A stretch of 64,000 nt of DNA from Phycisphaerales bacterium. Lineage in GTDB: Bacteria > Planctomycetota > Phycisphaerae > Phycisphaerales > SM1A02. The translations under genes and the position numbers were made by a program. Of the stretch, positions 24,089 to 34,129 are shown one piece after another. Within the stretch, counting starts at the first letter, position 1; each line of letters begins with the position of its first letter. The notes below the pieces were generated by a model, which worked only from the letters and a program-made list of their open reading frames with translations, had not been told where the DNA came from and did no database searches. The DNA is taken from the NCBI GenBank assembly GCA_030748455.1, contig JASMLY010000059.1, forward strand, positions 15,151 through 79,150. Reading direction: 5' to 3'.

Positions 24089-25917
24089 TACTTGGTCTTA
24101 CGCTTTCGAGTTGTTTTCTTTTTCGTTTTGCGTTTTGCTTTTTTCTTTGGTTTTGATTTTCCAAAGAGTGTGTCATCACCATCTTCTTGGTCTTGGTGAT
24201 CCTCAACGATCACAACGCCTTCGTCAAGACCAAGACGGCCACCATCATCGATAACCTTGCCCTCATCATCAAGTTGGGCATCAGCTTCATCTGTACGCCG
24301 CTTTGCTTGTTTCATCAGCGCTTTATAAAGTTTGTCGGTGTCTGTACCTGTGATCGAATGACAACATCGTGAAATTTCACCGATGTACCGTTCAAAAACG
24401 CTGCGTCGTTCTGATTCACGCGCCATGCGTTTTCGTCTTCGTAGATACGTTCCTAGTTTTCGCCCACAATCTTGCAATGCAAGTTTCATTTCCTTGCGAA
24501 TTTCATCGTAATCAGCAATTGCTTCCTTTGACTCACTTGTAAAAGGAACCCAAACGCTCACCATATGCACAAGTACAACAAGTGGTCCTGAAGGAATGGA
24601 GTTTCGAGGTTGTGTTAAACCATAATTTTTCCAAGAAGTTTCTGCAACAGCCTTAAAAGAACTGCAACTTGATTGCGAATAGAGTAGGGGGACTCTGTTA
24701 GCAAACCGCAGCACTTTTGCAGCATCTTCTCTGCCAAGACCACCGCCGTATCCAATCGCCACTTCAATTTGGAACGGATTGCCTCGGTAGACACTTGGGG
24801 GGCGTGTAGATGCAGCAAAAAATTCAGCTTTGACCTCTTTGAGTAATCCTGCAAGAAGTGCTTTGGACCCAATCGGCACGAGGCAATCTGTATTTGGGGC
24901 AATAATTCGAGTCTTTTGGATTGAGTCGTAGAGATTTTCTGCTTCTGCGTGGCCAATGGTTTTGATCCACGTTTGCCCAGTCATTCCAGCACCTTTTGCA
25001 ATTTCTCTCGCCTTTGTTGCACCTACTCGGCAAAAATCTTTTTGTAAAAAACCGCCGAGTTGGCGAGCTTCAGTTCGCTCAAGCATCTGGATCAAGGTGC
25101 CAAGTTCGATGCCCTTAGGGTGTGGTTTGATTTCTTTTGGTTCTTCTGGAAGTTCTTTTATTGCACGTGGAAACTCGATCGTCTCGTTATTCGGTGTGAT
25201 GTATGTAATGTTAGCATGTGGATTGGCGATGGCAGTTTGTTCAAGATATTCATCGATTGACTGTCTACCTTTTTGGTACTTACCCTCGAGTTCAATGGAA
25301 ACTTGTGTACCGTGGCCATCTTCAAAAAGTTTGTCATCCTCTGGATGTTCATCATCACTGATGACAGTAGGGCGGTTTTTTGAAGTGTCCATTTTGAGAA
25401 CAACTTCGTGGGCAGGTTTATTTTTTTTTGTTTTTGAGATGATGACAACCGGCTTGCCCGTTGTCATGAGACCATACATTCCTGCAGCGGAAATACCGAT
25501 GCCTTGCTGCCCACGAGACATTTTCAGACGGTGGAATTTAGAGCCATACAGTAATTTGCCAAATATATTTTCGATCTGTGCCCTGACAATACCCGGGCCA
25601 TTATCCCGAATTGTGAGGCGAAACCTCGTTTCACCAAGTTGCATCACATGTACGAAGATTGAGGGGAGGATCCCTCCTTCTTCAGTGGCATCGAGTGCAT
25701 TGTCAACCGCCTCCTTAATGGCTGTTAGCATCGCCTTTCGTGGATTATCAAATCCTAATAAGTGGCGGTTCTTTGCAAAGAATTCACTTACTGAAATATC
25801 TCGTTGGCTTGCAGCCATTGTTTCAGCTGTCGCAGAAGTACGAGATTTTTTAGAGCGAGTCGATTTTTGGGGCTTTTTGGCCTTTGGCATATCGGGTGTA
25901 CTAATTGTTGGGGTCAT
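24088..25917 (-). CDS. top6B: DNA topoisomerase VI subunit B
   Basis: 609 residues from ATG 25917 (GGAAGG upstream); the open frame to 25962 is not favoured. Lys/Ser-rich N-terminus, then a GHKL ATPase with EAVDNALDATEEG, IRDNGPGI and the lid GQQGIGISAAGMYG, then a helix-two-turn-helix and transducer region ending near residue 520, and a very basic tail (SKPKKKAKRKTKK). It binds ATP, dimerises and drives strand passage with subunit A. Full-length compared with archaeal homologues, with extra charged tails at both ends. Confidence 0.95.
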   Translation of the reverse strand: MTPTISTPDMPKAKKPQKSTRSKKSRTSATAETMAASQRDISVSEFFAKNRHLLGFDNPRKAMLTAIKEAVDNALDATEEGGILPSIFVHVMQLGETRFRLTIRDNGPGIVRAQIENIFGKLLYGSKFHRLKMSRGQQGIGISAAGMYGLMTTGKPVVIISKTKKNKPAHEVVLKMDTSKNRPTVISDDEHPEDDKLFEDGHGTQVSIELEGKYQKGRQSIDEYLEQTAIANPHANITYITPNNETIEFPRAIKELPEEPKEIKPHPKGIELGTLIQMLERTEARQLGGFLQKDFCRVGATKAREIAKGAGMTGQTWIKTIGHAEAENLYDSIQKTRIIAPNTDCLVPIGSKALLAGLLKEVKAEFFAASTRPPSVYRGNPFQIEVAIGYGGGLGREDAAKVLRFANRVPLLYSQSSCSSFKAVAETSWKNYGLTQPRNSIPSGPLVVLVHMVSVWVPFTSESKEAIADYDEIRKEMKLALQDCGRKLGTYLRRRKRMARESERRSVFERYIGEISRCCHSITGTDTDKLYKALMKQAKRRTDEADAQLDDEGKVIDDGGRLGLDEGVVIVEDHQDQEDGDDTLFGKSKPKKKAKRKTKKKTTRKRKTK

Positions 25918-26084
25918 CTGTTGCCTTCCATGGCGCGTGAATAACGCTATGCAAACAGGCATCCGTACCTGTTATCTATACAGAATACCGAAACTTGCCC
26001 AACAATGCCAAACCATGAATCATCGTTTTTGGTATCCTCTCAAGATTCACAAAAATACTCTACACAAGTAATTGGAGCAATCAA

Positions 26085-26561
26085 ATGGCAATGGAAAAAA
26101 CTCTCATCATCTTCAAACCAGATGCAGTACAACGAGGTCTGATGGGTCGAATCATGAGCCGATTCGAAGACAAGGGTCTCAAAATTGTTGGCGCAAAATT
26201 TATGCAGATATCCCCTGAACTCGCAGCGATCCACTATGAAGCGCATCAGGAACGTCCGTTTTATGCAGGATTGGTGAGTTTTATGACAAGTTCTCCCGTG
26301 ATGGTGCTTGCGCTTGAAGGAGTGGGGGCAATTGCGATGTGCCGATCGATGATGGGTGCAACCTTTGGTTCTCAAGCAGATGCAGGAACGATTCGTGGTG
26401 ATTTTGGGGTTTCAAATAGTTTCAACCTCATCCACGGCTCTGACAGCCCTGAAGCAGCTACAAGAGAGCTTGGTTTATTCTTCAATGAAGGCGAATTGCT
26501 CGATTGGGATCGTATGAACGAAGGGTGGATCTATGATCTTTCAGGCGGGGAACCTGAGTAA
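26085..26561 (+). CDS. ndk: Nucleoside diphosphate kinase
   Basis: 158 residues. MEKTLIIFKPDAVQRGLMG at the start, RPFYAGLVSFMTSSPVMVL, and the active-site His in NLIHGSDSPEAA. It equalises NTP pools by phosphotransfer through that His. Slightly longer than typical (about 140-150) from a C-terminal extension. An SD (TTGGAG) precedes the ATG. It is divergent from the topoisomerase VI operon. The 172 bases downstream are AT-rich with no clear gene. Confidence 0.96.
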   Translation: MAMEKTLIIFKPDAVQRGLMGRIMSRFEDKGLKIVGAKFMQISPELAAIHYEAHQERPFYAGLVSFMTSSPVMVLALEGVGAIAMCRSMMGATFGSQADAGTIRGDFGVSNSFNLIHGSDSPEAATRELGLFFNEGELLDWDRMNEGWIYDLSGGEPE

Positions 26562-26733
26562 AAAACGTCTTTTTAGGGCAAAAAACGCTGATACCACTTT
26601 TCTTTTCATAAAAAAGTCGTAAAAAAACAAAATTTCGGTTCACGGTCGACGCATTCCTGCATAGATGGGGATGCCGTGCGTTCTCATTCGCAACAGGGGG
26701 CGGTCATGTCTTTAACAAAGGGGTTACATCCAA

Positions 26734-27699
26734 ATGCCAAGAAAACCAAGGCAGAAAATCCATCGTAAGCTCTCGACCGCAACAGTCGTCGAAACGCTCA
26801 GAAAACGAAGTCAAGAAGAACTTTGTCAGATTGAGTTAGCACTTCAAACACCAATCACTGCTGTCGAATCTCCCTTGATTAAAAAGAAGAATGCGAAGCG
26901 TGTGATTTTTGACGAAGCGGACTCAATTCCCAGAGCATCGATCGGTTGGTATGCGCCAAGTCAAGAAGTTGATGAAAAGAGGAAGGCTTCTAGTGGTAAA
27001 GTGTTAACTCGTGAAGAAGAGGTGTCTCTCTTTCGGCAATATAACTTTGCAAGGTGGCGCGTGTCCATAATGCAGAAACGAATACAAAATGCAAAACCAG
27101 TCACTGACAAGGAGTACGATGAATTGCTTCACTGGTTTACAATCGCCATTGATCGAAGAGATCTCATTGTTGAATACAATTTGCCCCTCGTGTTAGCAAT
27201 GGCGCAACGTAGTTGTGTACCAGGGGAATACAGTGATTTGGTCGCCGAGGGCAACGTAGCGATCGTACGCTGTGTAGACCGATTCGACTGTGAACGTGGA
27301 TTCAAATTTTCGACGTATGCCTGCCGCGCACTCTATGCTTCGTTTAACAGATTTGGTAAAAAACAACTGAAGCACAAAGCCCACACTACATTTGAAATTG
27401 ATCCAGATCGAGAATTACGGATCACAGATTCAGAAGTCGACAGATCTGAGAGCGATGAACTTCGCGCAATTCGCAAAGCATTACGCTCAGATCAAGTCGA
27501 ACTCACAAGTTACGAACTAGAAGTCATGCGTTTACGATACGGCTTGAATTGTCCACAAAACGCTCCCCATCTTACGCTACAAAAGATCGGAGAGATGTTG
27601 GGCATCTCTAAAGAACGTGTTAGGCAAATACAACTCACCGCACTCTCAAAAATCCGTGATGTTGCCAATAAGTATTTACCAACTGATCTTGCTTCTTAA
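26734..27699 (+). CDS. RNA polymerase sigma-70 family factor (group 2/3-like)
   Basis: 321 residues. The first 110 are basic and unlike region 1 of housekeeping sigma. Region 2 spans about 140-215: DLIVEYNLPLVLAMAQR, SDLVAEGNVAIVRCVDRFD, FKFSTYACRALYASFNRF. Region 4 (about 255-315) has LTLQKIGEMLGISKERVRQI, a helix-turn-helix. Region 3 is reduced. It resembles planctomycete SigB/RpoD-related alternative sigma factors. The 172-base upstream gap holds AT-rich sequence and presumably the promoter. Confidence 0.88.
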   Translation: MPRKPRQKIHRKLSTATVVETLRKRSQEELCQIELALQTPITAVESPLIKKKNAKRVIFDEADSIPRASIGWYAPSQEVDEKRKASSGKVLTREEEVSLFRQYNFARWRVSIMQKRIQNAKPVTDKEYDELLHWFTIAIDRRDLIVEYNLPLVLAMAQRSCVPGEYSDLVAEGNVAIVRCVDRFDCERGFKFSTYACRALYASFNRFGKKQLKHKAHTTFEIDPDRELRITDSEVDRSESDELRAIRKALRSDQVELTSYELEVMRLRYGLNCPQNAPHLTLQKIGEMLGISKERVRQIQLTALSKIRDVANKYLPTDLAS

Positions 27700-27747
27700 C
27701 AAATTTCGTTTCCTTTATCTTGATACAACCCCTGTGTTCACCGTACA

Positions 27748-29382
27748 GTGTGCAGTGTGAGCAGAACAAAAGACATATCCTTGCACGTTGTGCCAAGAAA
27801 GAAGCGGGGGCGACTTCGGTGGACTGTACTGATTGCTGTACAAATACTCATACTTTTACATGTGGGATTGTGGTTACTTTCAAAACACTTTGGGTGGTTC
27901 GGTGGGGCAACAATCACGCCAATAGAACCCTCAGAAGGGATGGAGTTCGTTAAACATGGGGTTGTGAACGCAGGAGCAATCTTTTTTGCACTGGCGTTGA
28001 TTGCAACGCTGGTGTTTGGTAGATGGTTTTGTGGCTGGGGATGTCACATTGTATTTTTGCAAGACTGGTGTTACGCCTTGTTACGAAAAATCGGAATTCG
28101 CCCCAAACCATTTAGAGCGAGGTTACTGGGTTATGTTCCACTTGGTCTGGGTTTGTATATGTTTGTTTGGCCACTGTTTTACAGAATCGCACTTGCACCT
28201 TGGTTGCAACCAAACCTCAGTTGGCCATCAATCACAACACACCTCACGACGACGGACTATTGGGATTCATTTGCATCTCCAATTGTCGCACTTCCGTTCT
28301 TGCTGATTTGTGGTTTTGCAACTGTGTACACCCTTGGTGCAAAGGGGTTTTGCACGTATGGATGCCCCTATGGTGGATTCTTCGCCCCTCTTGATCGAAT
28401 CTCACCGATGCGTGTACGAGTCAATGATTCATGTGAGCAATGTGGAAAATGTACTGCAGCGTGCACGTCGAACGTTCGAGTACACGAAGAAGTTCATCTT
28501 CATTCAATGGTCGTGGATTCGGGTTGCATGAAAACGATGGACTGCATAGACGCGTGTCCAAACAACGCGCTCTCTGTTGGTTTTTGCGGAACTTCAACTG
28601 GAAAACGAACTAAACGAAGCGGGAAAAAATATGATTTGAAACTCTCTGGTGAATTTTTGGTTGCGACCACATTCCTTGTTGGTTTCTTTTCATTCAGAGG
28701 ACTCTACGCATCGGTTCCAATGTTGATGGCAGTGGGGATGTCGCTTGTTTGTGTTTGGATTCTTTGGAAAGGTGTACAAATACTTAGAACAGAGCACGTA
28801 CATCTCCATCAATACCAACTTGCGTATCATGGTTCTGTTACACGAGCGGGGAAACTGATGCTTGTTGTTTCATTGTTCGTTGCTTTGTTTATCTTGCAAA
28901 GCGCTTGCGTACAACTATTCACAGTTGTTGGGAACAACGCAGGGAAACATGGAGATTTAGACAAGGCATACACGTACTACAAATTGAGCGGTCCGATGAC
29001 AGACGGTGGGATAGGGTTCTCGAGCAACCCGAACGTAGATCTTGCAATGTCTAAAATATTGGAAGCGAAGAACGAATACAAAGAGGCAGAGTTCGTACTT
29101 CGAAGGCTCAACGCATTCGTGGGTGAAGAAGAAACAGCTCGCATGGTTCTTGGGCAAAATTTACAATTACACAGGAACGATGAAACAGTAGAGTCGTTTT
29201 ATATGAATGAGCTGGGAAAAAACCCTAACTGGACATTTGTTTGGGAGGATTACATCGCTTGGCTGCGACGCAAGGGGAGACACGAGCAGGCAGTAGGGGC
29301 TTCTTCAAGAGCGAATACACTCAACCCAAATGCCCCGCGGTTACAAATACAGTGGCAGTTATTACATCAACAAGTACAGTGA
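27748..29382 (+). CDS. Polyferredoxin membrane protein fused to a TPR domain
   Basis: 544 residues from GTG 27748 (GTG 27757 is an alternative). Five or more transmembrane segments; the FGRWFCGWGCHIV motif (FCGWxC) after the second; a second Cys cluster FCTYGCPYG; then two soluble 4Fe-4S sites, CEQCGKCTAACTSN and GCMKTMDCIDACPNNAL. This layout is that of NapH/NosR/CcoG-type electron-transfer proteins. The C-terminal 140 residues carry TPR-like helices (GDLDKAYTYYKLSG, ...EYKEAEFVLRRLNAF), which is unusual. It probably moves electrons across or at the membrane to a bound partner. Confidence 0.8.
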   Translation: MCSVSRTKDISLHVVPRKKRGRLRWTVLIAVQILILLHVGLWLLSKHFGWFGGATITPIEPSEGMEFVKHGVVNAGAIFFALALIATLVFGRWFCGWGCHIVFLQDWCYALLRKIGIRPKPFRARLLGYVPLGLGLYMFVWPLFYRIALAPWLQPNLSWPSITTHLTTTDYWDSFASPIVALPFLLICGFATVYTLGAKGFCTYGCPYGGFFAPLDRISPMRVRVNDSCEQCGKCTAACTSNVRVHEEVHLHSMVVDSGCMKTMDCIDACPNNALSVGFCGTSTGKRTKRSGKKYDLKLSGEFLVATTFLVGFFSFRGLYASVPMLMAVGMSLVCVWILWKGVQILRTEHVHLHQYQLAYHGSVTRAGKLMLVVSLFVALFILQSACVQLFTVVGNNAGKHGDLDKAYTYYKLSGPMTDGGIGFSSNPNVDLAMSKILEAKNEYKEAEFVLRRLNAFVGEEETARMVLGQNLQLHRNDETVESFYMNELGKNPNWTFVWEDYIAWLRRKGRHEQAVGASSRANTLNPNAPRLQIQWQLLHQQVQ

Positions 29383-29383
29383 C

Positions 29384-29842
29384 TTACTCACTCAGTGCGT
29401 TGTGAAAAAGATCGAACAATGCCTGCGAAGAATCTGCGGCGTATGCGGTTTCTCGGAATGCTCGATCGACCATCAACCTGCTGATTCGGCCAAGTGCCTG
29501 AATATGATCAGCTGTGTGATCCGAAGGGCTCACCAACAGGATGATCAATTCGACAGGGCGTTTGTCAGGGCTTGAAAAATCAATAGGGGTCGTAGGTCGA
29601 CCCATTGCCATCACGAGAGTGTTTAGTTTCTCGCAACGAGCATGTGGAATTGCAAGTCCTTCTCCGATCCCAGTTGTTCGTTGAAGTTCACGCTCCCAGA
29701 CAAGTTGTTTAATGTTTTGGGCATCCTCAATCGCACCAGCTTTTGCGAGCGTATCAACAAGTTCACCAATCGCTCCCTGTCGGTCGGTTGCAGCAAGGGG
29801 TACAAGCATCGTGTCGAGTTGTAAGTGATCAAGAAGGTTCAT
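29384..29842 (-). CDS. PTS EIIA (fructose/nitrogen type) domain protein
   Basis: 152 residues from ATG 29842 (MNLLDHLQLDTM); the frame is open to a GTG at 29872. Active-site His in GIGEGLAIPHARC, followed by IDFSSPDKRPVELIILLVSP, the usual EIIA-Fru/PtsN pattern. It accepts phosphate from HPr or NPr. No permease is nearby, so a regulatory PtsN-like role is more likely than sugar uptake. It lies 45 bases downstream of rsmB. Confidence 0.85.
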   Translation of the reverse strand: MNLLDHLQLDTMLVPLAATDRQGAIGELVDTLAKAGAIEDAQNIKQLVWERELQRTTGIGEGLAIPHARCEKLNTLVMAMGRPTTPIDFSSPDKRPVELIILLVSPSDHTADHIQALGRISRLMVDRAFRETAYAADSSQALFDLFHNALSE

Positions 29843-29887
29843 AGGCGTGTTGAATCGCGAGATTGTACCCACCCCGTCTCTCGATTG

Positions 29888-31180
29888 CTAGCCACTCTTT
29901 GCAAGCAAAGCGGTAAAACCCCCATCGTTCCAACATGTTGGATCAGCCCCCGGTAATCCTGAAGGCAGCGTTGCTTTTTGATCAAGAAGAGTAAGGCCTC
30001 TCTTGCGTTGCATCCATCCAACTTGGCTTCCGTTTTCTTCTCGATCAATACTGCAGGTGGCGTAAAGAAGGTGCCCGCCACTTTTGATGACACCCATAGC
30101 GTCTCGAATGATCGACTGCTGCAATGCAACCAAGGAGTCAACATGTTTGGTGTCGTATCTGTATTTAGCTTCGGGTCTTCTTGCAAAGACGCCACTATTT
30201 GAACACGGAACATCGGCAACGACCACATCGAACGGTTCTGTGGGACTCGCTCCTTCAGGTGTGTAGACCGCAACATCAAGATCTACCGCGAGTTCTTCAA
30301 GCACCGCCCTTCTTCCCTCATTCGGTTCAGTTGCTCCGATCATTGCGTTTGGAAACAGTTCTCTGAGTTGCTTTGTTTTCGTACCTCTCCCTGCGCACAA
30401 ATCAAGGATTCGGGTTGGTTGCTGGTCAATCGTATGTAACAAAGAGAGTGACGAGCCGGATGTTGGATCCTGAATCCGTACCTTTGGATTGGCGGAAAGC
30501 AAATCCGAAATTTGAAGCTCAGGTGGTGCAATTCCAAACATGGGTATGGAATGGGGTGTGACGCTTTCGGGCAACTGTGTTCCCGCAACAATCAAAGGCG
30601 GCTCTGCAATAGCATGCAACCCAAACTTGACCGACATCTCTCCACCGAGTTGTTGTACCACTCTTTGCCAACTTTTTTTACTGAATCCAAACTGAGGGGC
30701 TTCGCTCTTAAAGACTGGTTCATGGAAGCAAACCCAAGAGCCATCACCTCGCGGGAGATGACAATTGTTACCAACTTCGCCCGTTTCTTCTACAGATTTG
30801 CGGAGTCGAACAATTTTTCGTAACACCGCGTTGACAAAACCGGTTGCACGAGGGCGTTTTCCGCCATGTCGAGTCCAATCAACTGCACAATCGATGATCG
30901 CGTGATCGGGAATACGATCAAACAGCAATAGTTGCGTGCAGCCAACAAGAAGTGAAGCAGCAACTGGTGGTTCAAGCGTACCAAAGGGTCGGTTCGAGGC
31001 ATGTTCGATTACAGAAACAAGCGTAAGCCAACGTTTTCGTATTGATCGATCAATCGCTCGTGCCAATGCAGAATCACGTGGATCTAATGCATCGCATTCG
31101 AACAAGGTGGATTCAAGATCAGGGAACTGCTTGAACGCTTGTGCAATGCGTGCCGAAGCAATACTTCGTGCATCGTTCAT
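29888..31180 (-). CDS. rsmB: 16S rRNA (cytosine-C5)-methyltransferase RsmB
   Basis: 430 residues. N-terminal NusB-like helical domain (about 1-130, with the ATGFVNAVLRKI motif), then a Rossmann domain with SAM motif I LDLCAGRGTKTKQL, catalytic VADVPCSNSGV (PCS) and LLYATCSIDREENGSQV (TCS). It makes m5C967 in 16S rRNA. It is downstream of metK on the same strand with 3 bases between, so the SAM producer and a SAM user share an operon. Confidence 0.93.
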   Translation of the reverse strand: MNDARSIASARIAQAFKQFPDLESTLFECDALDPRDSALARAIDRSIRKRWLTLVSVIEHASNRPFGTLEPPVAASLLVGCTQLLLFDRIPDHAIIDCAVDWTRHGGKRPRATGFVNAVLRKIVRLRKSVEETGEVGNNCHLPRGDGSWVCFHEPVFKSEAPQFGFSKKSWQRVVQQLGGEMSVKFGLHAIAEPPLIVAGTQLPESVTPHSIPMFGIAPPELQISDLLSANPKVRIQDPTSGSSLSLLHTIDQQPTRILDLCAGRGTKTKQLRELFPNAMIGATEPNEGRRAVLEELAVDLDVAVYTPEGASPTEPFDVVVADVPCSNSGVFARRPEAKYRYDTKHVDSLVALQQSIIRDAMGVIKSGGHLLYATCSIDREENGSQVGWMQRKRGLTLLDQKATLPSGLPGADPTCWNDGGFTALLAKSG

Positions 31181-31183
31181 CAG

Positions 31184-32386
31184 TTACGGAGCAGTTGCAG
31201 AACAATCGCTGTGGCACCGAAGGGCGTCAGCTTTATCTGTGCATTCCCAAGAGAATGTTCCTTCGCCACCTTCTCCAGGTGTTCTTCCGAAGTGCCCGTG
31301 GTAGGCAGTATGTGTGTAAATAGGGGACAACAACCCAAGAGATTTGATAATACCCTTTGGTGTAAGGTCAAAGTTCTTTTGTATAAGCAAAGTAATATCT
31401 GCTTCATCAATTTTCGCCGTTCCTTTGCAATCGACATGGATAGAGATTGGTTCAGCGTACCCAATGGCGTAACTCAACTGGATTTCGCAGACATCAGCGA
31501 GTTCAGCTGCCACGATATTCTTTGCGATGTACCGAGCCATGTACGCAGCGGATCGATCAACTTTACTCGGATCCTTCCCACTAAATGCACCACCACCATG
31601 GCGACCCCACCCACCATACGTGTCAACAATAATTTTTCGACCAGTCAATCCACAGTCGCCCTTTGGACCTCCAAGCTCAAATTTACCAGTTGGGTTGACA
31701 TGCACGATGATCTCATCATCCCACCATGAACCCAATACGGGTCGAATGATATGTTCGATGATTGCATCTTCTAGTGCTTTGTGGTTATTTGACCATTCGG
31801 GTCCATGTTGCGTTGAAATGACAACCGTCGTGACTTTTGTGGGTGTCATGCCTTCATACGCAACAGTCACCTGACTTTTTGCATCAGGTCGAAGATGGGG
31901 GATAATGTTTTGTTCTCGAACCTCTGCCTGCCGTGCGACAAGACGATGTGAAAGGTCAACTGGGAGGGGCATGAGAGAATCTGTTTCACGGCATGCATAC
32001 CCGAACATCAACCCCTGATCGCCTGCACCTTGTTCTGCGTGCATGCCATCGTTTGTATTGACACCTTGTGCAATATCAGGAGATTGGCGGTCAAGTGTCA
32101 CCATCACCGCACAACTGTCTGCGTCAAAACCGAGGGTTGCGTCTGTGTAGCCAATTCGTCGAATGGTCTCTCGGACGATCTGTGGGATGTCTACATATCC
32201 ATCACAGGTCACTTCACCAGCAACGACTACGAGGCCCGTCGTGACCATCGTCTCTGCAGCGACACGGCTATTTGGGTCTACCTTGAGCATTGCATCGAGG
32301 ATTGCGTCAGAAATTTGGTCAGCGACCTTGTCTGGGTGACCCATCGAAACGGATTCTGATGTGAATAAGTATGGTGTATCTGTCAT
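31184..32386 (-). CDS. metK: S-adenosylmethionine synthase
   Basis: 400 residues. [20 protein letters not shown] at the start, then [32 protein letters not shown] and [17 protein letters not shown]. It makes SAM from methionine and ATP. It is the first gene of the metK-rsmB-EIIA run. The 85-base upstream gap to the divergent nuclease gene is too short for a SAM-I riboswitch and shows no recognisable one. Confidence 0.97.
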   Translation of the reverse strand: MTDTPYLFTSESVSMGHPDKVADQISDAILDAMLKVDPNSRVAAETMVTTGLVVVAGEVTCDGYVDIPQIVRETIRRIGYTDATLGFDADSCAVMVTLDRQSPDIAQGVNTNDGMHAEQGAGDQGLMFGYACRETDSLMPLPVDLSHRLVARQAEVREQNIIPHLRPDAKSQVTVAYEGMTPTKVTTVVISTQHGPEWSNNHKALEDAIIEHIIRPVLGSWWDDEIIVHVNPTGKFELGGPKGDCGLTGRKIIVDTYGGWGRHGGGAFSGKDPSKVDRSAAYMARYIAKNIVAAELADVCEIQLSYAIGYAEPISIHVDCKGTAKIDEADITLLIQKNFDLTPKGIIKSLGLLSPIYTHTAYHGHFGRTPGEGGEGTFSWECTDKADALRCHSDCSATAP

Positions 32387-32471
32387 AAAACGAAGCCTTT
32401 CAATGCTAATCTAGAATGATACCACGAACGGTTCTAATACACGAGCGAGAGCAGCGTATGATGTACAACGC

Positions 32472-32921
32472 ATGCTTGTTGAAATGGAACTTTCTAGGAT
32501 TTTGATCCGCGAAGTGACGGATGCTCAGATCATCGAACTACGCGAAGTAGATGGTGATCGGGCATTTCCAATTGTTATTGGCATGCCAGAAGCGTTCGCA
32601 ATCGAGCGTAGTTTGAAAGGGATAGAACCTCCTCGACCACAAACGCACGACCTACTTCTTTCGATGGTAGAGTCTCTCGGTTGTTCGTTAACTCAGGTTG
32701 TGATTGACAACTTGCGTGAAGGAACATTTTTCGCAAAACTCTATCTCGTCAAAGATGGAAACGAGATCGTTGTTGATTCAAGACCTTCCGATGCAATCGC
32801 ACTCGGCGTTGCTAGGAAGATACCAATATTTGTGGCTGAATCAGTTCTACATGAGATTGAACGGAATCCGATTGACCATGATGGACAAGATTTTGACACA
32901 GATCAGTTCGATTGGGATTGA
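32472..32921 (+). CDS. Bifunctional nuclease (DUF151) family protein
   Basis: 149 residues. MELSRILIREVTDAQIIEL, FPIVIGMPEAFAIERSL, RPQTHDLLLSMVESL and VVDSRPSDAIALGVARKIPI match the bacterial BFN/DUF151 fold. Plant members have DNase and RNase activity; bacterial function is poorly defined. Its stop overlaps the truD start (TGATG). Confidence 0.87.
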   Translation: MLVEMELSRILIREVTDAQIIELREVDGDRAFPIVIGMPEAFAIERSLKGIEPPRPQTHDLLLSMVESLGCSLTQVVIDNLREGTFFAKLYLVKDGNEIVVDSRPSDAIALGVARKIPIFVAESVLHEIERNPIDHDGQDFDTDQFDWD

Positions 32922-34129
32922 TGGAAGAAACGCAAACAAATCTCGGGTTGTTAGGAACAATCAAAAATCGTCCTGAAGATTTTGTGGTCGAAGAACTACC
33001 TCTTTATGAACCTTGTGGTGAGGGAGAACACGTGTATCTGTGTGTTCGCAAAACAGGGATGAGCAACGAGTTACTAGTGCAGCAAATCGCATCAACCTGT
33101 CAAGTACAACCTCGCTCAATTGGTACTGCGGGAAGAAAGGACAGGCTTGCAGTGACCACGCAGCTTGTATCTGTTCACCTTCCAGGAAAAACGAATATTG
33201 ATATAGCGTTTCCACAAAAGGGAATCGAATTACTTTGGAGATCAAAACACACAAACAAACTGAGGCTAGGGCATCTACGTGGGAATCGGTTTGACATTCG
33301 CATTCGAGATATTGACCCAATCAAAGTTGCAACACTGCAAAAACGCCTCGCACGAATTGTTTCTCTTGGCCTACCAAATGCATTTGGAACACAGCGGTTT
33401 GGAAATGATACAAACAACCATCTGCTTGGAGCAGCACTGTTTGCAAAGGACTACCAGACGCTCGTTTCATTACTACTGCAAGGTACCGAACGTCATCATA
33501 CGTTTGCGCTGGGTAGAGAGTACAAAAAGGCGCTTGATTCTTGGCCCTTTGGTTCCCCCATCGAGCGACGAGTCCTTGAAGCACTCTCAATGGGTAAGAG
33601 TGTCCAACAAGCATGTAAAACAATACCATATAAAATGCAAAAACTTTGGGCAAATGCGCTGCAATCCTATGTGTTCAATCAGACGTTGCAATCTCGTCAA
33701 ATGGATGGAACATGGGACCAACTACATGTTGGTGACCTTGCATGGATCCATAACGGGGGAGGACGCACCTTCGAAGTTCGCGAAGAAGATATTCTTAGTG
33801 GAGAATTGTGCGAGAGGATTGCAAAAAAAGAACTCTTCCCCACTGGACCTCTTTGGGGCCCAAAAATGCGGAAACCAAGTGGAAACATCGCTGCGAAGGA
33901 GCGAGCGGTTCTGTTGCAAGAAAACATATCTCAAGAATTGATGTGCAAAGATCAGAACATCGTTCGGGGTGCCCGAAGACCACTGGGCGTTCCTGTTTCC
34001 AACGCATCAATTTCAAGTGGAGTGGATGTGCATGGCAATTACATTCGACTAGGATTTGAACTTCCAGCAGGAAGTTATGCGACCGTTCTTATTGATTCGA
34101 TCCTTCACCCATCGCCTTGCGAACATTAG
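32921..34129 (+). CDS. truD: tRNA pseudouridine synthase D
   Basis: 402 residues from ATG 32921. PEDFVVEELPLY at the N-terminus, catalytic Asp in TAGRKDRLAVTTQ, PNAFGTQRFG, and the TRUD-domain ending RLGFELPAGSYATVL. It makes pseudouridine-13 in tRNA-Glu. It follows the DUF151 gene with a 1-base overlap and is convergent with tadA, whose stop it overlaps by 4 bases. Confidence 0.95.
   Translation: MEETQTNLGLLGTIKNRPEDFVVEELPLYEPCGEGEHVYLCVRKTGMSNELLVQQIASTCQVQPRSIGTAGRKDRLAVTTQLVSVHLPGKTNIDIAFPQKGIELLWRSKHTNKLRLGHLRGNRFDIRIRDIDPIKVATLQKRLARIVSLGLPNAFGTQRFGNDTNNHLLGAALFAKDYQTLVSLLLQGTERHHTFALGREYKKALDSWPFGSPIERRVLEALSMGKSVQQACKTIPYKMQKLWANALQSYVFNQTLQSRQMDGTWDQLHVGDLAWIHNGGGRTFEVREEDILSGELCERIAKKELFPTGPLWGPKMRKPSGNIAAKERAVLLQENISQELMCKDQNIVRGARRPLGVPVSNASISSGVDVHGNYIRLGFELPAGSYATVLIDSILHPSPCEH

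Noticed and set aside
24956..26071. Long open frame (371 residues) on the plus strand
   Set aside because: It lies antisense to top6B, whose GHKL motifs are certain; the translated product has no motif and is Ser/Phe-rich, as expected from a mirror of a coding strand.
32387..32471. SAM riboswitch ahead of metK
   Set aside because: The gap is 85 bases and contains neither a P1-P4 arrangement nor a matching core.
33279..33941. 220-residue frame overlapping truD
   Set aside because: Alternate frame of truD with no homology signs and no ribosome-binding site.
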